Assembly (NCBI RefSeq): GCF_019925205.1
Contig: NC_083560.1
Location: forward strand, 20,727,145-20,791,144
Direction of reading: 5' to 3'
DNA from: Metopolophium dirhodum
Taxonomy: Eukaryota; Arthropoda; Insecta; Hemiptera; Aphididae
DNA length: 64,000 nt
Shown here: piece after piece, positions 12,277 to 23,222 of the stretch
Layout of the letters: every line of letters starts with the position of its first letter
Position numbering within the stretch: position 1 is the stretch's first letter
The notes under the pieces: generated by a model
Databases searched by the model: none
What the model saw: only the letters and a program-made list of their open reading frames with translations
What the model was told of the DNA's origin: nothing
Translations under genes and position numbers: made by a program

Positions 12277-15196
12277 TCAGCAGTTATATGCATCAATAAT
12301 ATCGCCATCTTCCAGTTCGAGAGTTAAAGCTGTATCAGTACCGCAAACTGCCAGGCCATCGTATCTGAATCTTACACTCGATACACGCTAACATATTAAA
12401 AATTTGAATTAATTAAAAATATTGGAACTATAAACATTATACCAGCACATAGGCTTAGTTTATACCAGCCATACAGATGAATACAAATATCTACAGTAAT
12501 ATTTAATTAAAATAACATAGATATTTTAGATATGATAATTTATCATTGAAAATCTTACACATATAATGCTTACTGAATTATTATATCATTTTAAAGCATG
12601 TTACACCTAGTAGCTTACGTAAAATGAATACAGTTTATTATTGAATGCCAGTGGCGTCATTTTAGTTTTTGTTAGACTAGAGCATTTCCCGACTTCACAT
12701 TTTTTCATGTAGATTTACATAACATAGTGATATAGTGGTTAGGGGAGGGAGTTAAATATTCAGGTTTTTGAACTTCAAACGCTGGATTTTGAAGTATTAA
12801 AATACAAAATGAAATATGACAATGTAATTTGTGGTCTGCTAAATATCTAAATCATACAAGCAATAAACAAATATGAACTGCCTTAATTTTCATATATATA
12901 ACAAGATGGATTGATCAATCCAAAAAAAAAAAAAAAAAAAATTATCTAGGTAATAAATTAAATCAATGAAAGTTATCAAGTTTTATTTTGTGAACTTTTT
13001 ACAATATGTAAAATGGTATATGGCAGAGGCACTACTGCTACAAACCAGAGCAAAGTACTAGGAATATCATCCTTGTCTTTTTAATGTGATGGCATAATAT
13101 CTGTCAATATCGACATTGGGATCTACTTGGTTTCTACTGGTTTCAAATGATATAATATTTTTGTAATTGGTATAAAATATATACCTAACTTATGTTTACT
13201 ACTGAATACATTTATAGTTTTTCTAATGAGCATTGAGCCCTCGAATACATATGGAAAAATTTAATTGCTACTTGCTACTACCAAACTTTCTTAATGGGAT
13301 TTGATTCCGTCTCTGTTATCTAACAAAATGGACCTATTTTATGTCAACTATTATCCATCCTAGTTTTCAGATAAAACTTCTGGAAACATAATAGGCTAGT
13401 TAATATGACAGGCAAAAGATTAATACTTTTGACCAAAATAAAAAAATAAAACAAAAAATTTAATATTTGTGTAATGCGTTATTGTCACCAATACTTACAG
13501 CTTTTAAACAATAGGCTCTCATGAGTTTTTTGATTGGAGTATTAATTTTAATAATACATTTCAGATAAGAGTTATCTTGTTTGTGTATTCTTAAGTGAAT
13601 TTTCTTAGTAGCGTCCTATAACACAAGATATTTTTTTTAGTATTTATTGACCTTTAAAAACTAATACAATATTTACATTTCTAACAAATAGTTCATAATC
13701 CAAATATGTTCTAATTTTTAATTGACCCTGAGAATATTGAACGATATAAACACTTTTTTGTACTCAATCCATATTAAATTATATGTACGAATCACACGAT
13801 TATTAACTAATAAAATATGTTGGTCATTAGAAATCAGTCAACTTATTGTGCCAAATATAATCAACATCAACGACAATAATAATTGTCAACACTATTGACA
13901 TGATGGTGATTAATTTCAGGTTAGAGGTATGAACGGTATTGTCACTTCGTATTGTACTATCGACTTAACGACCACAGGTGACGTCGTGACGGGTACGCAG
14001 ACTTGATACAGTTTTCAAAATTTCGATTGTTTTACGAGACATAGATAGTTATTTACGAGACGAACGATCGAGAAGGGGAAAGAAATAAAACACGTCGTCG
14101 ACGATACAAAATGTTTCAAACGCCTTGCAACATACATTTGTTTCCCTCGGCAATGTTTAAGGTGAAATATGAATAATTTTGTTTATTGTATATGGTATAC
14201 CTACCTAATACAAACACATAAAAATTTAACGGATGGACGCATACGAGTTAAAGAGCACGGTACCCCCACATGTGTTGTCAACACACATCTTACAAATTTA
14301 CAACAGGGCCATGAGGAGCTATACAAAGTTAGAACATATATGTAAAGAAAGTATAAATCTATAATTAAAATAAATAGAATATAAAAACGTAAATTATCAG
14401 AAAAGCATTACATATTCGAAAATATATTAAAATTAAAATTCACAACCGGAAAAGTATTTTGTATAAACCGTATTTAATAAGGAAATATATGTGATGAAAC
14501 AAATTTTAGATTAAATATTGTTCATTAGAAAATATAATTGCCAAAAAATACTTAAGCTTAAGTATATTTTGTTAAAAAATAAAATTTCCGAAAAATATTT
14601 AAGCTTTTATAGGTTTTCTGATGAAACTTTTATTTGGACTTTAATAGAAGAGTATTTTGTTAGAAATAATAATTATACATAGGATTTGAGGATTATATTA
14701 CGTTAAAAAACTGGGTGTGCTAAGCCTATCCAGCCCCTTTATTTGCGTCTATGTGTGAAATACTTGATTTACGGTGGAAAAAAATGAAAAATGCATCGAA
14801 AATAACGCGCGGGCACGACCGCTGATGGAGATGACAAGACCCGATAGACCACTGACTATGGTCGTTCGGAAAAGGAGGAGAGAATGGTACCTTCATTTAG
14901 CCCAGGGTTCCATTTAAGGACAATTTCTTTGGAAATTCAGATGGACTTGCGTTTTAGTCAGAGCAAGGCCCATCATTAATAAAGTCTTCTTTCTTCGTAA
15001 TATTTAAATAAAGCAAAATAGGTATATTTTTTTTTTCATTTCTGTTTAGTTTGTAATATTATATTACACTAACAGGTTAGGTTAACGTACGTTTTCAGTT
15101 AAGTATATTAAATTAAAATAATATTGATTTATTAATTTTCCAGATTGAACGAAAATTAATGGTGAGAATACTTACCACACGTTTGAGAATGGTCAT
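12277..15196 (-). CDS. SUMO-like protein B lacking the C-terminal di-glycine (82 aa, 3 exons)
   Basis: Coding exons on the minus strand are 15196-15176 (MTILKRV), 13615-13499 (39 residues) and 12387-12277 (36 residues plus TGA). All junctions are phase 0 with GTAAG donors and TAG acceptors, exactly as in gene A. KKIHLRIHKQDNS, INTPIKKLMRAYC, VRFRYDG and TLELEDGDIIDAY follow the SUMO core in order. There is no extended N-terminal tail. The protein ends AYNC, before the Gly-Gly tail. Unlike A, the strand that binds SUMO-interacting motifs has changed (LKCIIKI where SUMO-2 has VQFKIKR), so partner binding may differ. The exon 2 acceptor regions of A and B share CTTGTGTTATAGGAC, and introns and upstream DNA are also related, so this is a tandem duplicate about 8 kb away. 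Function is unknown. Confidence 0.83.
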
Positions 15197-15330
15197 TTTT
15201 GATATTCCGAAAACGTACACGACTTGGACTTCCACATACAAAATACAAACGAGTAATGATGCGTAGTGTGCGCTCCGCCGCGCCCTCTCGATTCACGAGC
15301 ACTATCATATTCTCCCACCACGCAGCTACA
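15197..15330 (-). promoter_or_regulatory. 5' region of SUMO-like gene B
   Basis: A locally GC-rich stretch (CTCCGCCGCGCCCTCTCG near 15270-15290) lies just upstream of the gene B ATG. The proximal 40 bp are similar to those before gene A. No TATA element is recognised. Confidence 0.4.
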
Positions 15331-15790
15331 GGTATTCGAATGTATAATTATTGTATATTTAATTAATATAACAATTCGTAGTTATATATTGATAAATCAC
15401 ATTATTTACACAGGCATAAACTTACACAGGCATTCTGTTTCGAAATAGTCACGAAAAACTTTATTAAAAAAAACCAAGAAACTTCGCTAAGCTGTATAGT
15501 AAGTAAATGTCTAACTGTGTACCTTCCTCTCCGTTTCCGTTATGTAGATCAGTGATCACAGTAATATAGGTGTGTTAAATACGTAAATATGAACTCAATG
15601 GTAATCAATAAATGGTTGCATAGGTACGAAAAATGATTCTAAACGTAGAGTCGTATATGGTCTTTCAGTCAACATAAACTAAGAATAATACTTTATTATA
15701 TATTTATATCGCTATAATATTAATTTTTTTTCTATTATTAATATGTGCGGTAGGTTGAAATTTGAATTAATTATTTCCAAAAACAATTAA

Positions 15791-16470
15791 TCTAATATAT
15801 AAAATTCTCGTGTCACAATGTTAGTTACCATTACCTCCGGAACGGCTTGACCGATTTTTATGAAATTTTATATGCATATGCAGTAGGTCTGAGAATCGGC
15901 TACTATCTATTTTTCATACCCCTAAGTGATAAGGGTTGTCCGAAAAAAAAAATAATAATAATAGTGTATTATATACTGGTACTATTGGTTAATCAGGCAT
16001 GTTTGTTGATTTGTATTATCATTTTTTTTCAATAATATATATTGGCTGATCCCTTGCACTTCGTTGCCCGTTAAATGTACCAACTCTATATGACTCAAAC
16101 TTCGTTCAATTCGTTATTTAATATTCGGTGTACGGTGTTCAAAATTTATCTCTTCTGTTGGCTGGAATAAAAATTCCAAACAGTATACTATCAGGTAGGC
16201 AATCGCGGACCCCGTGCTGTTTGAACGTAACTATATGATTTAATTAAGTATCAAAGTAATACCAAGTTTGTCGTTTTTACTTAATTCCACCTACGGTGGA
16301 TTAATATAATCAATGAATACAAAATCCTAACCTAACCTAACCGTACTAAAATTCAATGAATAAAAAAAAACCAAATTTAACCCTTTTTAAATTAGTCTAT
16401 TTTCTTCCCAGAGGTCTAATCTACACACAAACATTCATTTATATATATATATATATTGACAACAAATAAA
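15791..16470 (+). repeat. Dispersed repeats: Helitron-like end plus copy 2 of the AGCTGATCC element
   Basis: From 15791, TCTAATATATAAAATTCTCG, then GGAACGGCTTGACCGATTTT, then GGTCTGAGAATCGGC resemble the widely dispersed 5' segments of insect Helitron-type elements (recollection, not searched). From 16043 a second copy of the 11515-12060 element begins and ends in a TATATA run near 16440-16460. Between them, 16325-16345 carries three CCTAA units. There is no Rep/helicase coding sequence. Confidence 0.45.
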
Positions 16471-17564
16471 AATAAAAATCAACAAATATGCCCAATTAAC
16501 CAATACGAACCAATATATAATACACTACTATTATTTTAATCAGCAACAATAAACTAAATTTTTATTTTTTTCTGGGCAGATGTCACCACTGTTGTATTGT
16601 TGACATCCAGATTTCCTACTTTTCCGTTGGATTTTTCTAAAATTTTCTTTCATAAGAACCTTTACTGTGATATACTCTTTCACTTTCAAAAACACCAAAA
16701 AGATCTGATAAGTAGTTTCAGAGTTTATCCTGTAGAGAGATTTTCATTTCACATTTATGTAGGTAGTTAGATATATACTCATCACTAGTTTTCACTGAAT
16801 ATACATCATAATGGCAAAATCTCATTAATTTACAGGCACAATGTGACGCGTTGACCACACGATTACCGATAAATTATAATGTAAAGTTACACAACATGAA
16901 TTATGAACTTCGGACCATATAGCAACAAATCGATTTATCTTATTTATACTTCATTGTGTGATCCCAGCATTCTTTTCGGGCGAATAAGAATACAAATATA
17001 GGTTGGTGGGTACATTTATTTATATAATATTATCGTCGTGTAAAAAGTAATGTAGTTACATTATACAGTGGTCATTGAAAAGATAAAATTAATAAAATAA
17101 TCGATATTTTTTGTTTAGAGTGCCTTTCGGTGTATATTTTAGTTTTAATCACATTGTAAAGTATATTATGTTTTATTTTACATTATTACTGCTCTGTGTA
17201 AAGTGTACTTATATGATAAATGTTATCAAAGTAGGTTATAGTGTACCTATCCTTTATAGTGTCAAATACCAATACACTAATGGCTAATGCCGGGTCCCAT
17301 AAAAAATCGATAAGTTTAATGGATCTATTGTGTGCCACAAATTCGTGTTTACACTAATGGTCAACGGGTACTCCATTACATGTCTGGTTCAGCAGTTCTC
17401 AAACAATAGTACCCAGAAGGCTGTATGGTGGTACGTGGAAGGCCGTGTGATGGTAGTACCGTTATAAATGTGTTAAACTGGCGACATAGGAAGTTTAACT
17501 ACTTAAATCAATTATTTTCTAGGTAGGTAGTGATTCTAGAAGCTCTGATATTGAAGTTAATGAA
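16471..17564. other. AT-rich intergenic DNA, nothing recognised
   Basis: No ORF with coding character and no clear inverted or direct repeat was seen. Confidence 0.4.
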
Positions 17565-20415
17565 AAAAAGGTGGGTAAGTGGATGTCGCTCTGCTGTACA
17601 GTAGGTTACAAGAGGGGTCACTGTCCCGACAATGTCCGTAAACAGTGTAAACAAAATTTTATCGTGTATAGAAAATGCTAATAAAAACATTCAGTCAAAA
17701 TTTCATGTACGTTCATTTGTTTTAGAAGTACACCGAAAACCAAAATCGATTTTCTCGAATACAGATTTTGCGTAAAAATTTGATAATATTATTGTGAATG
17801 AAGTAATTTATTTATAAGTTATAAATTATGGCCTATTTGCGAGGAACCTTGTTTAAAATTTTCAATCTTTAGCTATAAAAGTTGAACATTTTATAAATTT
17901 TCAACTACAAAATAATTATAAATTTATAAATTGTCAAAATTCAAACTTTAAATACTTATAAAAAAAAGTTGAGCAAATGTATTTTTGATATTTTTCAACT
18001 ACTATTATCACATTATATATAGCCTTGAATTAAATTTTCACACAGTTTTACCCAACAAATAACATTTTATTGATATTTATTGAAAAAAAAACCAAAAAAA
18101 TTTTAAACTGACTATGTCCGTAAACAGCTCAAAAAGAGTCAAATTATTTTGAAAATTTTATTGTGTATAGAAAATGCTAATATAAACATTCAGTGTAATT
18201 TTTAAGTATCTAGAGTCATTCGTTTTTTAACTACAACAAAATAAGAAAATCGTTACATGAGAAATCGAATGAATATCAAATGTTGTAAAAATATGAATTT
18301 CAAACGCTCATAAAAATTTAATTTGACTTTCTTGTAGACATTATTTTTTGATAAAGGTAGGCTTTTTTTATGTCTGTTATCACCTTTTAGGACAGTAAAA
18401 ATGCTTGGATTTTCTTCAACACTAACTATTCTGAATTTGATCGAATGTTTTTATTAGCATTTTCTATACTCGATAAAATTTTGAAAATAATTTGACTCTT
18501 TATGAGCTGTTTACGGACATAGTAAGTTTTCAATTTTTTTAATTTTTTTTTTCTATAAATATCAATAAAATGTTATTTGTTGGGTAAAACTGCATGAAAA
18601 TTTAATGCAAGGCTCCTAGGTTATTGTTTCATATAATGTAACAATAGCAGTTGAAAAATATCAAAAATACATGAGCAAAACTTTTTTTTATAAGCATTCA
18701 AAGTTTGAATTTTGACAACATTTATCAAGTTAAAAAATTTATAATTATTTTATAGTTGAAAATTTATAAAATGTTCAACTTTTATAGCTAAGGATTGAAA
18801 ATTTAAAATAAGGTTCCTCGTAAATAGGTTATAAATAAATTACTTTATTCACAATAATATTATCAAATATACTTAGTAATATCATAGGCTGACTGACCGT
18901 TTTCGCTCAGAATCGTTTTTCTTATACAATAATATTATATCATTGAATTCAAATTTAACACCACCCATTACAGTGACCCACTTGTCACTTACTGTACAGC
19001 AGAGCGGCATCCACTTACCCACCTTTTTTTATTTTTGTGTGTCATCAATTTTAGGAAAGTAAAAATGCTTAGATTTTCTTGAACAGTATCTTTTCTGATT
19101 ATAAAGTGAATCTAGTTGGTACTTTGGGGGGTCAAAAGTAAAAATTTCTCAGTAATTTTCAAAAGCGACGTGCAAAACAAAAGAAAAATTAAAGAAAAAC
19201 GAGAATTTTCACGCAAGATCTGTTTTTGAGAAAATCGATTTTGGTTTTTGGTGTAACTCTAAAACAAATGACCGTAGGAACATTAAATTTTGACTGAATG
19301 TTTATAATTGCATTTCCTATACACCATAAAATGTTGAAAATATTTTGACTTATTTTGAGCTGCTTACGGACATAGTAAGTTTCCATTTTTTTTAGTTTTT
19401 TTTTCTATAAATATCAATACAATTTTATCTGTTGAGTAAAAAAGCTTGAAAATTTAATAGAAGGCTCCTAGGTTATTGTTTCAAAGGTAGATGAAAAAAA
19501 TTAAAAATCCTTAGTAACAGTTTTTATTTATAAGCATTTAAAGTTCAAATTTTGACAAAATACGGAAAAATCACAAAAATTAGCAAATTATTTTGAGTTG
19601 AGAATTCATAAAATTTTTTCTTTTTAAATCTAAGATTTGAAAATGTAATATAAGATTCCTCATAAGTTTGCCTACCTTTATCAAAAAATAATGTCTACAA
19701 GAAAGTCAAATTAAATTTTTATGAGCGTTTGAAATTCATATTTTTACAACATTTGATATTCATTCGATTTCTCATGTAACAATTTTCTTATTTTATTTTA
19801 ATTAAAAAACGAATGACTGTAGATACTTGAAAATTTCACTGAATGTTTATATTAGCATTTTCTATACACCATAAAATTTTGAAAATATTTTGATTCTTTT
19901 TGAGCTGTTTACAGACATTGTCAGTTTTCAATTTTTTTAGTTTTTTTGTCTATAAATATCAATAAAACTTTATTTGTTTGGTAAAAATGCGTGAAAATTA
20001 AATATAAGGCTCCTGGTATATCGTTCTAATAGCAGTTGAAAAATATTAAAAATACATAGGCTCAATTTTTTTTTATAAGCATTTAAAGTTTAAATTTTGA
20101 CAACATTTTTCAAATTTATAATTTATTAATTATTTTATAGTTAAAAATGTATAAAATGTTTAACTTTTATGGCTAAGGATTGAAAATTTAAAACAAGGCT
20201 CCACGTATATAGATCATATATAAATTACTTTATTCACAATAATATCATCAAATATACTTGGTAATATCATAGGCTGACGGACCGTTTTCGCTCAGAATCG
20301 TTTTTCTTATACAATGATATTATATCATTGAATTCAAATTTAACACCATCCATTACAGTGACCCACTTGTAACCTACTGTACAGCAGAGCGACATCTACT
20401 TATCCACCTTTTTAA
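17565..20415. repeat. 2.85 kb imperfect palindrome of the recurrent AT-rich repeat
   Basis: The left end reads AAAGGTGGGTAAGTGGATGT then CGCTCTGCTGTACAGTAGG. The right end (20300-20411) reads the reverse complement of this, including CAGCAGAGCGACATC and TATCCACCTTT. A second inverted end lies inside at 18900-19030, so the segment holds one forward arm (to about 18370) and two tandem inverted arms (about 18370-19030 and 19040-20411). Modules such as CCGTAAACAGCTCAAAA appear forward near 18117 and reversed near 18500, 19360 and 19905. No transposase was found. This looks like nested or head-to-head insertion of a long-TIR non-autonomous element. Confidence 0.7.
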
Positions 20416-22195
20416 AATATGGTGTTAGGTTATTAGGATATTCAATATACATTTGTTTTGCTCTTTATTATATTATGTATTTTGTAACTTATTTTACTTA
20501 TAGACTTTGTTATTATGTACCTAATAAATAACAATAAAATTGTTGTAAAATATTTATTGTACTTATTGATTGTTCCGTTTATTAAATTTTCATCAATACA
20601 AAGATAAATAATACAAGTAACATTACATATACTCTATTTAAGTAATGGACCATATGTATTTGGCAGTGACCATGCAACACCCATCTATCATAACCACTGC
20701 ATTCTAACATCTGTTTATCTGCTGTATAGATAAACCATTACTCTGTGCCAAAATTGGCTACCAAGTAAGCTTCTCCACTTGAATATAGTATAGGTATCAA
20801 CTGCACAAATAATTATTGAAATAATATACGTTTCATTATTGATCCTAACAACAGTATTGTATATTAAGTGCAAAGGACTAGATACTCTAGTAATTTTAAA
20901 TGTAATGTTTCTTTTCTTTTGAGTTTGATTTCAAGATATTTTATACATTAAGTTGTATTAACAATGTAATATAGTCATTATTAATTTATTAAGTGTAGTA
21001 ATAAATATAAATAAAATAACGAAGTTGATATAGATGAATGGTTAAATTGTTAAAAAATTAAGTAAGGTTAAGTGATATCGCATCTATTTTCTATTCCATG
21101 TTTTCTTATAATACCCCAAAAATATTTTACACTCTAATAACCGCATATCTGTACCCCACAAGATCATATCACAGCTGGCAAAAGATCATTTTGCTATGGT
21201 ACATTCATAAATTATAACTAACTAATTGCTAGACAATTAAAATAAATAAGTTAAAACTCAAAATTCATACAAATATAACCTCCTTTTTGTTATGAAATCT
21301 AGAATCTATTACAAAATAATACCAATAGTGAATTAAGTAAAATATTGTGGACTGGAGGCTGGGGCCCATGTCTAACACAAATGAAAAACAGTTAAATATA
21401 GATTGTACCTCCTCAGACCACTATTAAAATTAAAACATTCCATATCAAATTAACTTACAATACATAAATCAATTCAAACTAACGTGTTTTACTAGAATTC
21501 AGCTGTGTTATACGGCCAAACCTTCCAAGCATTTCAATTTATCTGCATATATTAATTAACGCAGTCACCACGGTGAATAGCTATTAAAAAACACTTTATA
21601 AAGATTTAAAATACCAATCTTAAATAATTAAATAGCTAAATACAATACTCATCGATCCGAATTTCAAATTAAACTCATAGCATCGTGTTCAATAAATAAT
21701 TATCCTTCTTCTCACTCACAGGAATAGTGTGAAGTCTCAAAATAGTTGGTCTACAGATCTACTCAAATAATGATTCTCTAGTTGGGTCATGCTGCAGAGT
21801 AGATTTTTTATTAATGTTTGATTATTCTAGTAGGTATTTGTAAATAATTCAATAAAATATCATAACTCATCATACTTTCTGATAAAACATTTTGTAGAGA
21901 TTGTAAATAATAATCATAATTAACGCTATTTATATAAAAAAAATATTTATTAATGTAAACATTATGATAGGTTGGTAGGTACATCATACATCTAAAAATT
22001 AATTCTTGTATATCCTGTACCTATATCTACCACAAAATTAAATAAAAAGATTACTTATTAGGAAAAATATTATGTTATACTAATAGCATAAGTCTGCACA
22101 TTTATACACATTAAAACCATTTTGTATATAAAAAAAAATCATAATCATTATAAATTAATGTAAAGTGTGAACTATTATTAAGTATGTGCAGTTAT
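20416..22195. other. AT-rich 3' flank of COPS7, no gene seen
   Basis: No coding exon was recognised. The 3' UTR and poly(A) site of the minus-strand COP9 subunit gene must lie in its right part. TTTATT, the complement of AATAAA, occurs near 21945. Confidence 0.4.
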
Positions 22196-22960
22196 TTACT
22201 TGTTCCAAAATTTAGCTCTAGTAAATTTTATTCCTTTAGCACTTTTTTTTGTAGGACCGCTAATATCCACTGTCATTTCTTCATCTTGCATTCGGTTTCT
22301 AATTCCTTTTTTCATGTTAACAACTTGATTGATGACAGCAGCACGGTGTTTCAGTGCGTCTTGTTTAGTTTGATTAGCATCAACAATACGAGCTTGAACT
22401 GTAGAAAGAACATTCTCACATGAATCACACCACTGCTGTAATGTGTCTATCATGGGGTCTATATCGATAGATCCAACGTCCCTGCCAACTGTCCAATCTA
22501 CTTCCAGACAATCACTCTGTTGGTCTAGATTGCCAGAAATCACGTTAGAATAGATCGCTTCAATGATTAGGTCCTCTAAGTCCCTGACATTATCAACATC
22601 CAACTCTTTCGAAAGAACACCATAAGGTATTCTTTTCATTTTATTGGCTAATGTAACAATTGTTAAGTATTGCAGTTTTTTCTTCTGGGGTTCACTGAGT
22701 TCTGGCAAATATTCTTTTTTGTCCAAATAATCCAGATACGTACCTTGTGAAAACACACGTAACGCATGTAGGTATGGTGCATGAAGTGTGGTCTCCAGTG
22801 CAATCACGTTGGGGCATTCTAACAGTTCCGAAAACACAAATGTGTCAACACAGTCCAATGCTTGTTTAATAACTTTCACTAAGCTATCACCTTCCAATTG
22901 TAGAGCTTGTACAACAAACTGTTGCAGAGGTTTTTCAATTATTACTTTTTCTTGAGACAT
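22196..22960 (-). CDS. COPS7: COP9 signalosome complex subunit 7 (254 aa, intronless)
   Basis: The product is the CSN7 subunit of the COP9 signalosome, a PCI-domain scaffold subunit of the complex that removes NEDD8 from cullin-RING ligases. The frame opens MSQEKVIIEKPLQQFVVQAL, in line with the CSN7 N terminus. FVFSELLECPNV corresponds to the FxFGELLDMPNV segment. Residues 60-165 (LRVFSQGTYLDY, LTIVTLA, VDNVRDLEDLIIEAIY, LDQ) form the PCI winged-helix region. A charged helical segment follows (about 170-220). The tail KGIKFTRAKFWNK resembles the conserved KGLRGSAKIW tail, so the protein is complete; known CSN7 proteins are slightly longer. It is a single exon, in contrast to its neighbours, which could mean intron loss or retroposition. 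It is head-to-head with SmD2. Confidence 0.95.
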   Translation of the reverse strand: MSQEKVIIEKPLQQFVVQALQLEGDSLVKVIKQALDCVDTFVFSELLECPNVIALETTLHAPYLHALRVFSQGTYLDYLDKKEYLPELSEPQKKKLQYLTIVTLANKMKRIPYGVLSKELDVDNVRDLEDLIIEAIYSNVISGNLDQQSDCLEVDWTVGRDVGSIDIDPMIDTLQQWCDSCENVLSTVQARIVDANQTKQDALKHRAAVINQVVNMKKGIRNRMQDEEMTVDISGPTKKSAKGIKFTRAKFWNK

Positions 22961-23222
22961 TGCAAAAAGAAGTTAGAATTTATAAACTTAGACTTAAGTA
23001 CAAACTAGTGTATTGCAAGGAATACAACAGGTATAGTAATAGACTTAAAGAAATAGACGAAACATTAGGTATGATAACGCGTGCAAGTGGGTGGTGCTTG
23101 TTCCAAGGATCGGACGTCTTATCATTGTCTTATCATTTAGAAAATAATAAAATTGAACGAACGCTCTAATTGGCTGTCATCGGAGCATATTTAACATCCA
23201 TCTGTGACACAAATTCTATACA
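22961..23222. promoter_or_regulatory. Shared bidirectional promoter of COPS7 and SmD2
   Basis: Only 262 bp separate the COPS7 ATG (minus) from the first two bases of the SmD2 start codon (plus). An ATTGG (inverted CCAAT box) lies at 23169-23173. No TATA box is clear at a sensible distance. A 69-codon frame across this interval is not supported as a gene. Confidence 0.6.

Noticed and set aside
22184..22423. Plus-strand frame antisense to COPS7
   Set aside because: It is the complement of the conserved COPS7 C-terminal coding sequence with no similarity of its own.
22960..23169. 69-codon frame between COPS7 and SmD2
   Set aside because: It spans the likely bidirectional promoter and has no motif.
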